The translations under genes and the position numbers were made by a program. Shown here in pieces: positions 48,401-60,654 of a stretch of 64,000 nt of DNA (positions are counted from its first letter, which is position 1; each line of letters begins with the position of its first letter). Origin of the DNA: Zopfochytrium polystomum. Lineage: Eukaryota > Chytridiomycota > Chytridiomycetes > Chytridiales > Chytridiaceae. The DNA is taken from assembly GCA_025765615.1 (NCBI GenBank), contig JAIVFJ010000057.1, forward strand, positions 124,001 to 188,000, given 5' to 3'. The notes beneath the pieces are model-generated. The model worked only from the letters and a program-made list of their open reading frames with translations. It was not told where the DNA came from and searched no databases.

Positions 48401-51011
48401 AGCGCCACCGTTTTGCCCTGTATGCGAGTGCAGAGGAAGCGGAGGGGAAAAAAAACGCAGAACCAGCAAAAGTATGAGGACGAGGAGGAGGGCGAGGAGG
48501 GTGACCCTGCGGGTAGATCGATTCCGAAGCCGCAGCAGATACGCCAGCTCTGTACTGCGAAGAATTCGTTTCTTCCCATTGCCCAACAGGTGGATGAGGC
48601 AAGGCTGACCAGTGCGGCCCCGGCCCGACGAAACCTGCGGCAGAAGCCTGGTCTATCCACTGCCACCCTCCGTCTGGTGGCGGCGGCGGTACCAAATGGG
48701 CATCAACACCGCCGCTACCGCTACTGAAGCGCCCGGCGCCCTCGACGTATTGGGAGTATAAAACATGCTGCGAGTGAGCGGCGGGATGGTAGTACGACCC
48801 AAACTCAACCGAGGCGGCGAGCTCTTGTTGGTACGTGGAATGGTACTGGAATGGGCTTGCGACCGAAGGGTCCAGTTGATCGAACGACCCAAAGCGGATG
48901 CCCGGCGACTCGTTGCGAACACGGCCGGTGGCCTGGGAGAATTTTTGTGATCGACGTAAACGTCTTTTTGATTTGGAAGAAGGGTCGTTGTCGTTGTGCA
49001 GTTGTTGTGGTTGTTGTGGTTGTTGTTTGCAAAAATTAGTGGACATTTTCCAATTATTAGTCGAACCGATCGCTGTTGAAACGAAAGGAGGAAAAAAAAA
49101 AAACCTTGCTTCTCGACCCTTCTCCTTGTTAAGCCGGTCCACCTCATCCATGTCCAGCAACCGCAAAACTGGTTCATAGTCTGCCTCATCATCAGAGTCC
49201 CTGAACGCCACGCCTGCTCGAGTAAATGTCTGTGCGCCAAACGACTTTCGCTTCTTCTTTGCCCGGCTTTGCATCTCCGCCAACCTTGCATTAAACACTT
49301 GGTCGCGGATCGCGAACGCAACAGCCGGGACCATGATGCCGCCTATCCCCAAGTCAGCGGCAAGAATTTGCGCAAAACTTTCCGGTGTGGTGACGGGCAG
49401 AGTCGGCAAGAGTCTCAGGTCAACGACCTCCGGTTCCCGCGAGCTCGGACTGCTTTCGCCCCCGTCACTGTTACTCGATGCCTGCGGCTGTGGCTGTGTG
49501 CGACGACGGTCCCAGGGCTGGTGAAATGCTTCGTTATTATCGATCGGCCATTGAAATCGATCGAAAATGTGCAGCTCGCCAATTTGGATGTCGAGATTGA
49601 CGTTCACCAAGTTGTCCGATTCGATGACATCGTCCTCGTCGTCGAGGCTGCCCTCAGCGTGGCGGCTTGAAGCGTCTCGCTCGCTATTGCTGAGGGGCGC
49701 GAAAATGCTAGCCTCCAAGCACTGATCACGAATCGACTCCGCAATCATCGGAAGAAAGTAGGTTGCAGCGTTGTGGGGAAGATACAGGTCGGAAATTAAG
49801 AGTTCCGCAAAATGTTCTGGGGTGAGGCAGGTCTCTGTGTGATGAACGAAATTTAACAGGAAGGCTGAATGGTCAAACAAGCGTCTGTTTTCGAAAAAAA
49901 GAAACGTGTGGTGGGCGGAGTTTTTGCAATGGAGGGGCAAGCCTTCAACATAAAGGGGGAATGGCTAAGTTTTGCGGGCTGGTTCTTTCTCGCTCACCGT
50001 TCATGTTCCACGAAAACGAGTCCGACAGCCGAATACCTTCAAACTCGAGATCGAGCTTGATGGGGACGAGGCAAACGGGAGAGAGAGCAAGATGGCGAAG
50101 CATATCCTCCGAGCTTTGAGACAATGCCGTGGTCGTTGTGTGATTGATTGGGGAAGAGAAGGAGCAGGATCAGTTAGAGGGCAGGTCTCAGACGCTAGCG
50201 AGGAATGGCTTAATTCCTCAGTAAAAGTCAAATGCGGTACGCACAAGTCGACGTGTCTGGTAGGGAAGCGCCGGCGATCGGTGACATATTTGATGTCCAG
50301 CCCCATCCTCTGGGGGAGCGGCTCTGAAAGGGCGGACAGCTCCCTGAGCAGCGACGGCTGACTATGCATTGCCTTACGCCTCCGCTCGGAGAGGTACACC
50401 CCCAGGTCGAACGGCTTCTCGGCAAAGCGCGAGCGCAGCACCGTGACGGCCGCGTCGAGATCGGCGGCCGCCCCAGCCGGCGACCGCGCTGCTGCCGAGG
50501 CGAGAAACGCGGCTGCCGCAGCTCGTTCGCGTTCGAGGACTTCGGACTTGCGCGGCCGACCTCGTTTCCGCTTTGCTGGCACTTGGGAGGTTGGCGAAGG
50601 AGGCGTGTCGACCATGGAACCTGCTGGGGAGAAAGGTAAAGAGTGGGCGGATGCTGAATCGGATGGCGCTGCCGCCGTTGGCGCGAGTGGCGAGCCTTTT
50701 TCAACATCGTCCCGATCTGGTGGCGGTGGTAGTGGTACTAGTAAAGGTGGAGGAGGCGAAGGAGGATGAGAAGGCCTCGCAAGAGCAGACGATGATGAAG
50801 CCGGCGGCGACCGCAAAGGTGGTGCGGGTCGAAGCGGAGAAGGGTTCCGATCGCGGAGTACTCTGGTGTTGGCGATGGTTGCGGTGGTCGTGGTGGTCGC
50901 CGGCGCGTCTGAACCGGCCACCCTGTTGCTGCTGCGTTGCTTGCGCGACTCGATTAATATTGAATTGCTGGATCCGGCAATGACGCTGCTCCTGCTGCTG
51001 CTACCGCTCAT
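48336..51011 (-). CDS. SNF5/INI1/SMARCB1-type chromatin remodelling subunit
   Basis: This is a core subunit of SWI/SNF or RSC remodellers. It starts at ATG 51011 with a Ser/Pro-rich N-terminus and an AT-hook-like KRKRGRPRKSE. The duplicated SNF5 repeats follow: VCLVPIKLDLEFEGIRLSDS with FSWNMN, then LTPEHFAELLISDLYLP and FLPMIAESIRDQ. The second repeat has VNLDIQIGELHIFDRFQWPI, ESFAQILAADLGIGG and VPAVAFAIRDQV. Introns lie near 50240-50130 and 49992-49835. Beyond VLRLLDMDEVDRLNKEKG the tail is low-complexity Gln/Pro/Ser and its end is uncertain: the frame stops at 48336, but a same-strand acidic ORF ending at 48068 could be joined by splicing. Confidence 0.85.
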
Positions 51012-52190
51012 ATTATATAATGAGCGCTGGCGACGATGATGTCGGTGGTGATGATGGTGATGGTGTGGTCAGTGGGTGGCAGCCAGTTCGATTATTCGGG
51101 ACAAGATGGGAACCCTGAGCACTGGAGCACTGGGTTCAACCCTCGGTATTCACGCTCGCTCACTTCTCGCTACTCCCCCCGCTCTTGCGCTGGCCAGGCA
51201 CCTGCCGCCGGCGCAGCCTTCCCTCACGACCTTGCCCCCCACACTGCCCACAGTGCAGTATCAACGCGAAGCTAGTTGCCGCCCGCTTGCTGGAACACTT
51301 CCGAGAATTGGCCCCCTATTTCATTTTGTATTTGCACTAACCACAACCTGTCTGGGCTTCTCCCAGTGCTGATACGGGCCACAGAAGACCGTCCAGCCTC
51401 TTCTGCTCGGCTCCGCAGACGGGAGAAATCCAACCCTTTTCGCTTCTATGTTACTGGGCGATTCCCGTTACCACATCAGGGGATAAGTTCCACTCCACCA
51501 CTGCTTTTCCCAAACCGTGGACGCTTGGAAGCTCCGCCCAAACATCGCTTTGTCGCCTTTAACTTTGCTGCCCTAGCAGCGCCGTCAGCTGCGCCCTTGA
51601 GATTGTGCATAATGTCTCGTTGGGACAGCCCCCGCCACAGGGGCTGTCCAAGATTTGGAATCTGCGTCGTCGGCTCATCCGCCGACGAGCATCGTGCCGA
51701 CTAGGGTTTCAGTGTGATCGCCACCTTCTTTTGAGCGAGTGAGGGTGGTGGGCGAGACCGATACGGTGGACGCAGCGATGGAAAGGCGCTGTACCGTTTC
51801 ATACCTTCGCCTCGTTTCTCCCGGTATCCTTCTCTCCCCGCATTGCTTGTCCGCTTGGCCCTGCCGTCCCACGCCTCGAACACCTCAATGACCGAAGCGC
51901 AATCACGTTTGATGTCACGGCTGTCTTCGCTTGAGGCGTGTTTGTCTTCGATCTGGCATCAACCAACATTGCTCTACAAACTGGTTGCAGGAAGGATCGT
52001 GGTAGCGAGGACTTCTCGGGTCAGCATTCAGAATAAGGAACTACGTTGCCGAGGGCCAGCCAGGCTCCGTCGATCACCGGATCGTCATTGATAATGATGT
52101 GTGCCGTGGGCGATTTTCACAACAACCAGAAAGCGAACGAAAGAAAGAAAGAAAGTAAGAAAGAAAGAAAGAAAGAGACCTCGACAAGGA
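51012..52190. promoter_or_regulatory. Shared upstream region of SNF5-type and NUP155 genes
   Basis: This 1.18-kb divergent intergenic region has a TATATAA at about 51014, close to the SNF5 start, and a GAAA/AAAG microsatellite (about 52138-52176) just before the NUP155-side ATG. ORFs of about 140 codons on the plus strand here have no recognisable domain. Confidence 0.4.
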
Positions 52191-55100
52191 TGGCTGACTT
52201 GGACGACAAGATCGCAGCGAAGGTCATTGACGCCAAGCTCAACTCTGAAAGGTGAGATGAAGCCGTCAATCCCCCACCCCCCCGACGCGCGCGTACGGTC
52301 GACGCGTCGAGTTGGAGCATTCGGTTACACTAGTACCTAGTACTCCGACGTTCCTCCGATCCTGCAATCGTCGCGCTTCGGTACTTCGGGCGGTAGAATG
52401 CGCGATTTGATTCAGGCCGATCGAGGCGAACTCTGCTGCGCGTTGATCTGAAGCCGATTGGCGGATTAGAGGAATCGCTGGCCAGGTGGATGTGGATCGC
52501 GACCATGGAAAACGTTGCTTGAGCGTTTCAAGAGCATCTTTAGCTTAGGACGCGTATCGGTTGTGTGTTGGCCACAACTCTGTCGCAGAATGGGATCTGC
52601 CCTCCAACAGTGTCGATGCTTTGAAAAATCTACAATGTCAACTTCCGCAAATACGTAGACCTTTCTTCTTGGCCCATGTTGCGATTGGCACTCGGTCCAC
52701 GTAAACACTGCTCAAGTGTTTCCTTCGATGTGTCGATAATCTCCCGAGCACTTTCTGCAGTGCCACCGACGGCAGTACACTTACCAGCCTATCTTTTCAA
52801 AACCGTCAGACCACCCGATTTACTGGATCTGCTGCAAAGTAACAGTAACAGCGACATTGAAGCTTCCAAACAGGAACTGATTCGCCACGACAACTAGAAA
52901 ATACGTCCTACCAGTTCCCCGCCGATCCACTTTTGGAACTGCTAGTGAAACAAAAATCCGTGGCTTTGCCGGATGCTCTTTACGAACAGTATGACGGTGA
53001 GAATGCACATCGCAGCGAAGCGGGCTATTCATTCTCCCTTCTACAGTTCTTCAATGCCGATGCTTTCTTGGCCTATTCACAGAAATTCGTCGCGCTTGGT
53101 TAACGATTGACCACCGACTTTTCCTTTGGAATTACGACTCAGTGTAAGCGCATCTTTTCTGATCATATTAGTTTGACACTATGTAGGGAGGATTTTCAAT
53201 TGTTTGAAGATCAAGACCAAGTCATAGGAAGTGTCGGGTTGGTGAAGCCACTACCAGGTAGGTGTTGTATAGAAACCAACCAGTCTGTACTAACAGAAAA
53301 GTTCCAGGTGTATTTTTGGACCAAATCAACTACCTTCTGGTCATTGCAACTCCACTTGAGATTATTCTTGTTGCTGTTGCCTATGACAAGCATTTGAACT
53401 CGCTTGCACTTTATCGGACCGACATAAGTGCGTCATCTGATGGTGTTATAATGACCTCTATCATTGGCACCAAAGATGGACGAATCTTAATGTGTGGAAA
53501 CAATGGCCGTGTGTATGAGCTTCAATATCAGGTTTGCTTTGTGTGTGCCTTCAGCATATTCAATCTTTTAAAGGCTGAGGATGGATGGTTCACACGAAAG
53601 TGTCGAAAAATTGAGCTGGCATCATCAGCATACTCACTGTTTGTGCCAACATTTTTCAAACCATCTGGAGAAGGTTGGTTGCATTGTATGGCGCTTCTTT
53701 TAGTCTTACACATTGCAGATTCCATTAAGAAGGTTGCTGTGGATGAGCAATACAATATTGTGTACACTTTGACAGAACAGTCCAACATTGAAGTAAGTTG
53801 CTGCATGACCCGCTTCTGCGCTAAACTCGTCCTAGTATTTTCATCTGGGCCAAAACGGAAAAGAATTTAGGAGATTAGGCCGAGTAACTGATGTCTTTCA
53901 CCAAGCCCAGCGCTGGATGGAGGGGAAAAATACGTACTCTTCATCATACTTGGAACCCCGAACGTTCTCACTTGCGTCAATCCACACTATCCCCTCTGAT
54001 GAATCACGGAAAGTTCAATTGATGGCTGTGACTTCTTCTGGTACGTGTGCCACAAATCAAGATGTTGCTCAGTTCTGCCAGGCTTTCGGCTCTACTTCTC
54101 GTTTGGGCCAAGCTCATATGGAGAAGTAAACCCATATGCGGAAAATCAAAAGCTCCAAGTTGTCTTTGTCAAAATTCCACCAGCTGGTAGAGAGCGCCTT
54201 CGCATTCACGAAGCCTGCTATTCCAACAACATTCTGCTGTTGGCGCATGCTTTAAGTGATGATGCAGATTCCATTGTGTGTGCTTCAAGAGAGGTTGGTG
54301 CACAATCGCTTTACGCATTGTAACAATTAGCAGAAGGAAAATGCATTGGAGATGATTGGATCTGATAAACTTGACGGCAAAATTTGGTCAATTTCCAAAA
54401 TTCCTGAGTCAAAGAATACTTCTGGATTCCTTTGCAGCAGTGACTCCAGCCGCACATTTGTTGTTTTAACAAACTCAGGTTTAACCAACCAATTCTCAAC
54501 TGAGAGACTACTTACTTGTCAAAAAAACAGCTGTAACCATGTATTCAAGTCGCAAGCCGATTGACTTTTTGATATCAATACTGGAGAGCACAACAACCAA
54601 TGCATGGCCTGTCGCTGCTCAGGTCCTTGCGAACTGGTAATTTTTTTGTATTCAAATATCCCTCAAGCTGATCATAAACAGGTATTCAACGGAGCAAGTC
54701 TCAAGCATGTGCTTGTCTATTATTTGCATGTGAGAAGCAACGAAAAGCAATTGGTGTAATTGTTCTGATGTTATCTCTTAGGAGCAATGGTATACTGGGA
54801 TCTTTGTAATTTTGATTGAAACCAAACACTCTCCAGAAAGCATGCAAGTTTCCACAGTCGCCTTGGCTAAAAGACTGTATTTTGAGCTTGGGGGCAAACC
54901 AACTCTTCGTGACGACAAAGTTGAGCCAAATCGTGAGGAAGCTTTTGCATCTGTGACTGGTTTGCTTAGTTTCATGATAGGAATTGATGGGCCGCTCGGT
55001 CGGCCATTGGCGCCACATGAATTCATACTCAGCGGTCGTCATGATGGCCTTGCTCTTTTTATGGCTCGTATCCTGCAACCCATATGGAAGTCTGCAATTG

Positions 55101-57842
55101 TCAAAGAAAAGTAAGTCGGATTTTTTTCTTAATACAGGTGTTCTCTAAACACAGTGCAGAGCGAAATCTGGGAGACGAGTACTTGATTGGACCTTCTCTT
55201 ATACCACGCTATCTGATATTCTTGCTCCACTTGTCCGCCTGAATGACTTTCTGACAGAGTGGGTACTTCATAGAAATGCTCCCAGAATATGTGCATTGAA
55301 ATTTGGTCCAGTTCACCTTCATTGACAGCAACCACATCATCAGCCGATCTTCCCCAAATTGGTGCTTCCGCAAACCGATTTGAAGTTGAAGCATGGCAGG
55401 TCAGTGAACCACTTTTTTTGGCAAAAATTTTAAATCTTTTTAGGCGGAGAAACTGTCAATGAGACGACTCCATTCCCTTCTGAAGCATTCTATCGAAGGA
55501 ATATCGTTCCTTCTCTTACTCATGGACTTCAAGTTTCTCAGTATTCGGGGGTACATAATTTATAATCTCTGGGTAGGGCTAACACCTCAAAAGAGGGGAT
55601 GAGAAAATCCTGAAGACTTTCATCGATGAGTCGTTTGAGCATTTAGTGTCCTCTGCTCGAGGCAAAGACGATGGAAGAGCAATCTTTTCGAAGTTCATTG
55701 AAATCAAAATCAAAGAAGGCGCATTGGTAAGTCCGAACTGTTGAAATCTCTGACTCACCCAACAAGATCGAGTCTGTGTGTGAAGTGGCTCGTCAACAAT
55801 GTCCGCTGTTCTGCGCTGTGGAAGACGTGTATCTCTTCAAGGTATTGGCATTTTTCAAATGTGACAACATTCTCAAATTTTTGCTGAAGGGATTGGAGTG
55901 CTTGAAACGAGCAAAGAGTGAGACTGGAATGGCATTTGACGATGCTTTGAATGAGGCAGGAAAGTGAGTCCCCCCTTTACTCCCTTGCAGTTATGCTGAA
56001 CCAGACAAGCTTGTTTGCCTATATCATTCCGTCTATGCAATTCGAAAAGCTTGTTGACATAGTGGGCCAGTTTAAGAGCCTCCATGACTACATGCGTCAG
56101 TACTCAAAAGTCACCAGCAACATTTGACCTCTGTTTAGATCCCTCGAAGCTTCTTCTTTCTTATGCTAACTCTCAAGATCCGTCCTCCCATGGCCTTTCA
56201 TATTATCTGGACTGTTGCCCCATTCCAGTTGCGTTGTCACCTACTCTTACATCTGACCTCAGACCTCCTTCACAGGACTCACGTGAGCCGTACTATCAAA
56301 AAAGGATCCAGTGCTACACTGTGTTGAAAGACTTAGCTCTTTCTATCTATGCAGAAGGTTTGCCTTTCATTCGCTGGAACATAAGTTAATCTAACATGCA
56401 GAAGATGGCGGTGATCAAGCGTTTGATGCTCTCCTTGGAGAGCTACTGACAACAACTGATGAATTGTTCCACTACTTTGTGTTTGATTGGTTGCGTGAGT
56501 CTCAGTGGATTGATAAACTATTAATGGTGAGTTGTGATCACCAAGCGGGCGTGCGGAGCTAATCGCTCGAACAGGTCCGGTCAAATCATCTGGAGACGTA
56601 TTTGGGTGGAGAACCTGTTATGCTTGACAAAGTGGACATTCTCTGGCGGCTGTATGTCAAAAAGGAGCAGTATTTCAACTCGGCCCGTGTCTTGTATGCC
56701 ATTGCATCTACCAAGTAATTTTCCTGCTTTCAAAAAGAAATCGTCTGAATATCTTCTGTAGGGCAAATAATTTGCCGTTTGTGAAACGTTTTGAGTATTT
56801 GCAACTCGCTGTTACTCATGCAAAAAGTTCCAACTACAATGAAGATGCTGATTTGGTTCGCGAAATTGAGGATAAACGAGATGTAAGTGGTTTTGCTGCT
56901 GTTGAAATTCCTGACGCTGTTGCAGGTTGGACTTATTCAAATGGAGATTCTGCAATCCCTTCAAAGGACGGGGCAATTATCACCAGAGGATCCCATCAGT
57001 CAGAACCTTTTGAGCATCTCGGATTTGTTCCAACACTATTGCAGACCGCATCGCCTTCACGAAGTATCGCTTTGGATCATTCACACCTCAGAGCATCGAG
57101 ACCCTCAACTCGTTCAACAATTATGGGCAAAGATTGTCAATGAAGGTTGGCATTTATCTCAAACGTGCAAATTTGGACTCATTCCCTCCTACTTATTCCC
57201 TTCTAGTGGCGGATATCTCTGAAGCTGCGCACTCTGACAAAATACTTATTTTGCAAGAACGAGTCAAAGCGATTGGCCTTAAATACTATCCTGACGAAAA
57301 TGTCTTCCCTCTCGGTTTGTTGTCTTAAGTCGTTTTCGGGCCTTTAATCATGTATTTAGCGTACATTTGTTCTGTTTTGGAGAATTTCACATTGAAAGGA
57401 ACCCCAACAACCAATAGTAGCTGGGTGATCCGTACAATGAAGGCGATCAAAGTACCGAACGTTGTTCTCCTCCAGATATACTCAGATCTGTGGGAATCAA
57501 AGGTGATTGACTTTGCTTTGAAAATGTTTTCCACTTTGAGGATGTTAGTTCACACTAGACCTTATTTTAGATCGCACCGTGGAACAATGCATCAGCCAAT
57601 AAGTATTTAAGTGAAGTGATTCACAGCTTCCTGGAGAATTGGGTTCAAGAAGAATCGTCGTCCAAGCAGGGACGGTAAGCCTTGTTGGGTTTTGTTCCCT
57701 CTGCAGTGGCGCTGATCCAAGTAACAGGAATCGATTCCCCGCAAAGTTTGTGGATGAAGTCATATCAAAGATGGCAGCAAGCCCGAATGTGGATACAGAG
57801 TCATTCAAGAGGCTGCAGAAGAGCATCTTGCAGTTCAGCTGA
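52191..57842 (+). CDS. NUP155: NUP155/NUP170-type nucleoporin, many exons
   Basis: This large inner-ring scaffold nucleoporin has an N-terminal β-propeller and a C-terminal α-solenoid. The clear match starts near 52815 (PDLLDLLQSNS), then IRRAWLTIDHRLFLWNYDS (about 53080), EDQDQVIGSVGLVKPLPG, YLLVIATPLEIILVAVAYD, and GRILMCGNNGRVYELQYQ followed by EDGWFTRKCRKI and IKKVAVDEQYNIVYTLTEQS. Solenoid exons include PLGRPLAPHEFILSGRHDGL (about 55000) and HLETYLGGEPVMLDKVDILW with RLYVKKEQYFNSARVLYAIA (56590-56710). The stop is at 57842. About 25 short exons are present. The upstream ATG exon MADLDDKIAAKVIDAKLNSE (52191) with a GTGAGA donor is a plausible but unproven first exon. Confidence 0.85.
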
Positions 57843-59238
57843 AACCGTGGAGTAGGCACTTGACTTCTTTTGGGAATTGGGTTGAGTGTTGGAGAGTGTT
57901 GATCCCATTGGGGGAAGTGGATTTTGACTGAGTGGCGTGAGTGCCTGTGAGGTTCGTCAGAACAAAACAGAGTATCTTAATTTTTGCAATGAGGTAAATC
58001 AATGTCTCTTTTTTGTAAGCCCCGTCTCCAAGGTGAAGAATCACATGCAGTGCCATCGCCATCTGTAAGACTGTGCTCTCTCTAAATCTCCTCACCCTGG
58101 GCTGAAGGTGGAAATAGAGCAATGACCTAAATACCAATCCTATCCAATGGAAGGGCAAAAGAAAGTGTGAAGGGGTCACCAGACAGGAGAATGTATTTGA
58201 AGTCCAAAGCCCATCATCAAACACAAAAGAAACTCTTTACAAGCACTATGACACATCTAAAAGAGAAACATAAGAAAAGTGTGAGGAGGGGGGCACAATC
58301 ACAAAAGAAAGTGCAAAATACCTCTGGTCCAAGACACAGAGAAACCCCAATGGCAAAGCCAAAGGGACAGAATCACTCAGTAAGGAATGAGACTCAGGGC
58401 AACAAAGGGGGCGCCTAAGCCAGCACCATCCAATCTGTGCCAGCTCCTTCCCGGTGCAGAAGCCAAGGGGGAAGACAGAGAGTGGGGGGAAAGTGGCCAG
58501 GTCCCAACCTGTTGGAGCCACCACGTTGGAGCATCAGCTCCCTCTTTGCCAAAGACAAGCCCTAAGTTGTAGGAGGCTGGACACAAAGGGCAAACACAAG
58601 GAACAGTTAGTGTGCAGCGGTGCCGGTTGGATCAAACCAGAACTGCTTTCCTTAACAAACCAGACACATCTTATCTCACTCCCAAGAGAGATTCCAACTC
58701 AATCCAAGGAGGGGCACACAGGGTGGGAGACAGTGGGACACTTCTTACTTCATCCTACTAGGACACAGACATCTGCTTCACCAAGCTAGAGGAATTCCTT
58801 AAATTAGAAGCAAGGAAGGTTAAAACACTCTCTAAGAGTGGCACCATGCCATCACAGGCATTAATCTGAGAGAAGGAGGGTCTGAACCCATGAAGACCAG
58901 GCCCCCAGAGGCCACAGGAGCCAACAGCCAGGGAGAAGCGGCATACCTGAGAGACCATTCCTACAGCAGGTGTTGGCGCTTGACTGCGCCTTCGATGTTT
59001 GGGATTTGACAAATGTGGTGTTTTTTTTTTTTTTGTTTGTTTGTTTCCCACATGTATGTGGGAAACAAACAAACCATCCACTGTATGGAGGGTAACTGTC
59101 CCTTGTGCTTTAGAAACGAATTAACATTCCAAACTTGGAACAAAATCCCTCCTATCAGAACTGAACTCGTTCCATTACCTCGACTGGACTTCTCCTCTTT
59201 AAGTCCTCAATCCACACTAACCCCAGCAATGAACATAA
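57843..59238. other. Intergenic, no gene recognised
   Basis: No coding domain is seen. The stretch 58030-58980 has repeat-like, purine-rich composition and may be an old transposon remnant, but no terminal motif was identified. A long perfect hairpin lies at 59035-59074. Confidence 0.45.
59035..59074. repeat. Perfect 19-bp inverted repeat (hairpin, 2-nt loop)
   Basis: GTTTGTTTGTTTCCCACAT (59035-59053) and its exact reverse complement (59056-59074) are separated by GT. A T-run (59021-59034) precedes it. Confidence 0.9.
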
Positions 59239-59460
59239 CTACTCATGCTGCTTCCTTGGTAACGCCTTGGTTACCATGTCTGCAATCATGTCTTCCGACC
59301 TGCAAAATTCCAACTGGATATTCTGCTCCTTGAGCTCCTGGCGAAAATACGCCATCTGGATGTTCATATGTTTGACGCAACCACGGTGCACCGGATTCAT
59401 GACAATTGCTATAGTCGACATGTTATCCTCCATTACCTTTGTGGGATTCATGGCCATCCC
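59239..59460 (-). pseudogene. Copia RNase H C-terminal fragment
   Basis: About 73 residues are open on the minus strand: VMEDNMSTIAIVMNPVHRG, then KHMNIQ and a DMIADMVTKALPRKQHE end. This is the typical C-terminal copia RNase H block, more diverged from copies A-D than they are from each other. It is cut on its N-terminal side by the small LTR at 59461. The rest of that pol is not found beyond the LTR. Confidence 0.75.
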
Positions 59461-59769
59461 TGTCAGGAACATGGCAGGACAGGGCAAAAGGCAGACAAGG
59501 AACTGAGAGGAGTGATGATTGTATTGGAAACAATAATTCACTTGAGGGATGGGACAGGTCCCCCATCCCCCTTTTATACCTTTTGAGAGTCTTCCTTGTC
59601 AAAACTCAAAGAAAGTTCCAGAAAGAGCAATTAGTAATACAATGATACCATTGGTACCAATGACAACAAAACAAGTCAGGAAAGCAAAGAAGGTTCCAGA
59701 AGGTTCCACAAGGTTCCATGAAGGAATGTTCTAGAAGGTTCCAGAAGTTTCCAGAGGTGATTCATAACA
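59461..59769 (-). repeat. Small LTR (309 bp) with heat-shock-element array, minus strand
   Basis: It starts TGTTATGAATCACC (59769) and ends GTTCCTGACA (59461), and is about 95% identical by eye to the LTR at 60456-60763. GAA/TTC units at 5-bp steps occur at 59689-59716 (five of six perfect) and 59724-59751 (six perfect), with three more units at 59611-59623. A TATAAAA-type box (reverse complement) lies near 59573-59580. The flanks do not form a target duplication, so this is not a simple solo insertion. Confidence 0.8.
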
Positions 59770-60474
59770 CTACTAGTGTGGTTACCACAAGGCATACGTT
59801 CACCACATGGAAAGGGACTGTCGTGACTGCCTCAAGCCAGGAGCCACCCAATGGCCAGAGCCAAAGGCTTCTTCAATCCATTGACGTCTTGGAAGAGTTG
59901 AAGGCACTGGGTGGCGAGTTCTGTGCAGAGATTCCAAGCTTGGCCACCAACACACACACACACAGGTCCGAGCACTGCCTGCACATGCACCGAGCCAATG
60001 CCGTCTCAGCCAGGCTTCAAATGCAGCACTTCACACCTCAACCAAACCATGCTTCAGCCTCAGCAACTGTGGCTGTACTGCAAGCAACTCTTGTTTCTTT
60101 CTCTGGATTTCACCCTCAACCTGCTACAGGATGGCAATCTGTTTCTTCTTCTTCTCAAATAAACAGTCCCTCTCGCTTCTACTTCTTTGTGAACACTGCA
60201 ACAGTGAGCACGTCACAGACAGGAATAGCCTCTCTTCCATACATGATCGATTCTGGAGCTGTACCCACAATGATCCCACAACAGGAACAATTCACTGAGT
60301 ACCAACGATTTGAAACTGAACACCATGCCCGCCTAGCAGATGACCATGAATGCCGCATCAAAGGAATCAGATCTGTCACTCTCACTTTTCCTGGTTTTGA
60401 TGTGGTGCTCCGCAATGTGCTTCATGTCCCATCACTCAAGGAACCGCTCCTCTCTTGCTATGAATCACCCTCTG

Positions 60475-60615
60475 GAAACCTCTGGAACCTTCTAGAACAT
60501 TCCTTCATGGAACCTTGTGGAACCTTCTGGAACCTTCTTTGCTTTCCTGACTTGTCTTGTTGTCATTGGTATCATTGGTATCATTGTATTACTAATTGCT
60601 CTTTCTGGAACTTTC
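60475..60615 (+). promoter_or_regulatory. Heat-shock-element arrays in the solo LTR
   Basis: Inverted GAA/TTC pentamers at exact 5-bp steps occur in three groups: 60475-60502 (six units, five perfect; the run GAAccTTCtaGAAcaTTC is perfect), 60510-60537 (six units, five perfect) and 60603-60615 (three perfect). All lie upstream of TATAAAA at 60648. This is the binding pattern of the HSF1 trimer. Confidence 0.75.
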
Positions 60616-60647
60616 TTTGAGTCTTGACAAGGAACACTCTCAAAAGG

Positions 60648-60654
60648 TATAAAA
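60648..60654 (+). promoter_or_regulatory. TATA box of the small LTR
   Basis: TATAAAA in AAAAGGTATAAAAGGGGG is preserved in both copies of the LTR. It lies about 35 bp after the last heat-shock-type element and about 110 bp before the LTR end. Confidence 0.65.

Noticed and set aside
48068..48586. Separate small membrane protein with an acidic tail (172 codons)
   Set aside because: It overlaps the SNF5 tail on the same strand. Its hydrophobic run and Glu/Asp run come from CTC- and CGT-type simple repeats. At most its end may be a spliced exon.
51276..51704. Plus-strand 142-codon ORF upstream of NUP155
   Set aside because: No recognisable domain, Pro/Arg-rich composition, and a position in a divergent promoter region.
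59461..59769. Two inverted small LTRs as the ends of one full-length element
   Set aside because: They are in opposite orientation. The plus-strand one has its own target duplication and the sequence between belongs to element F.
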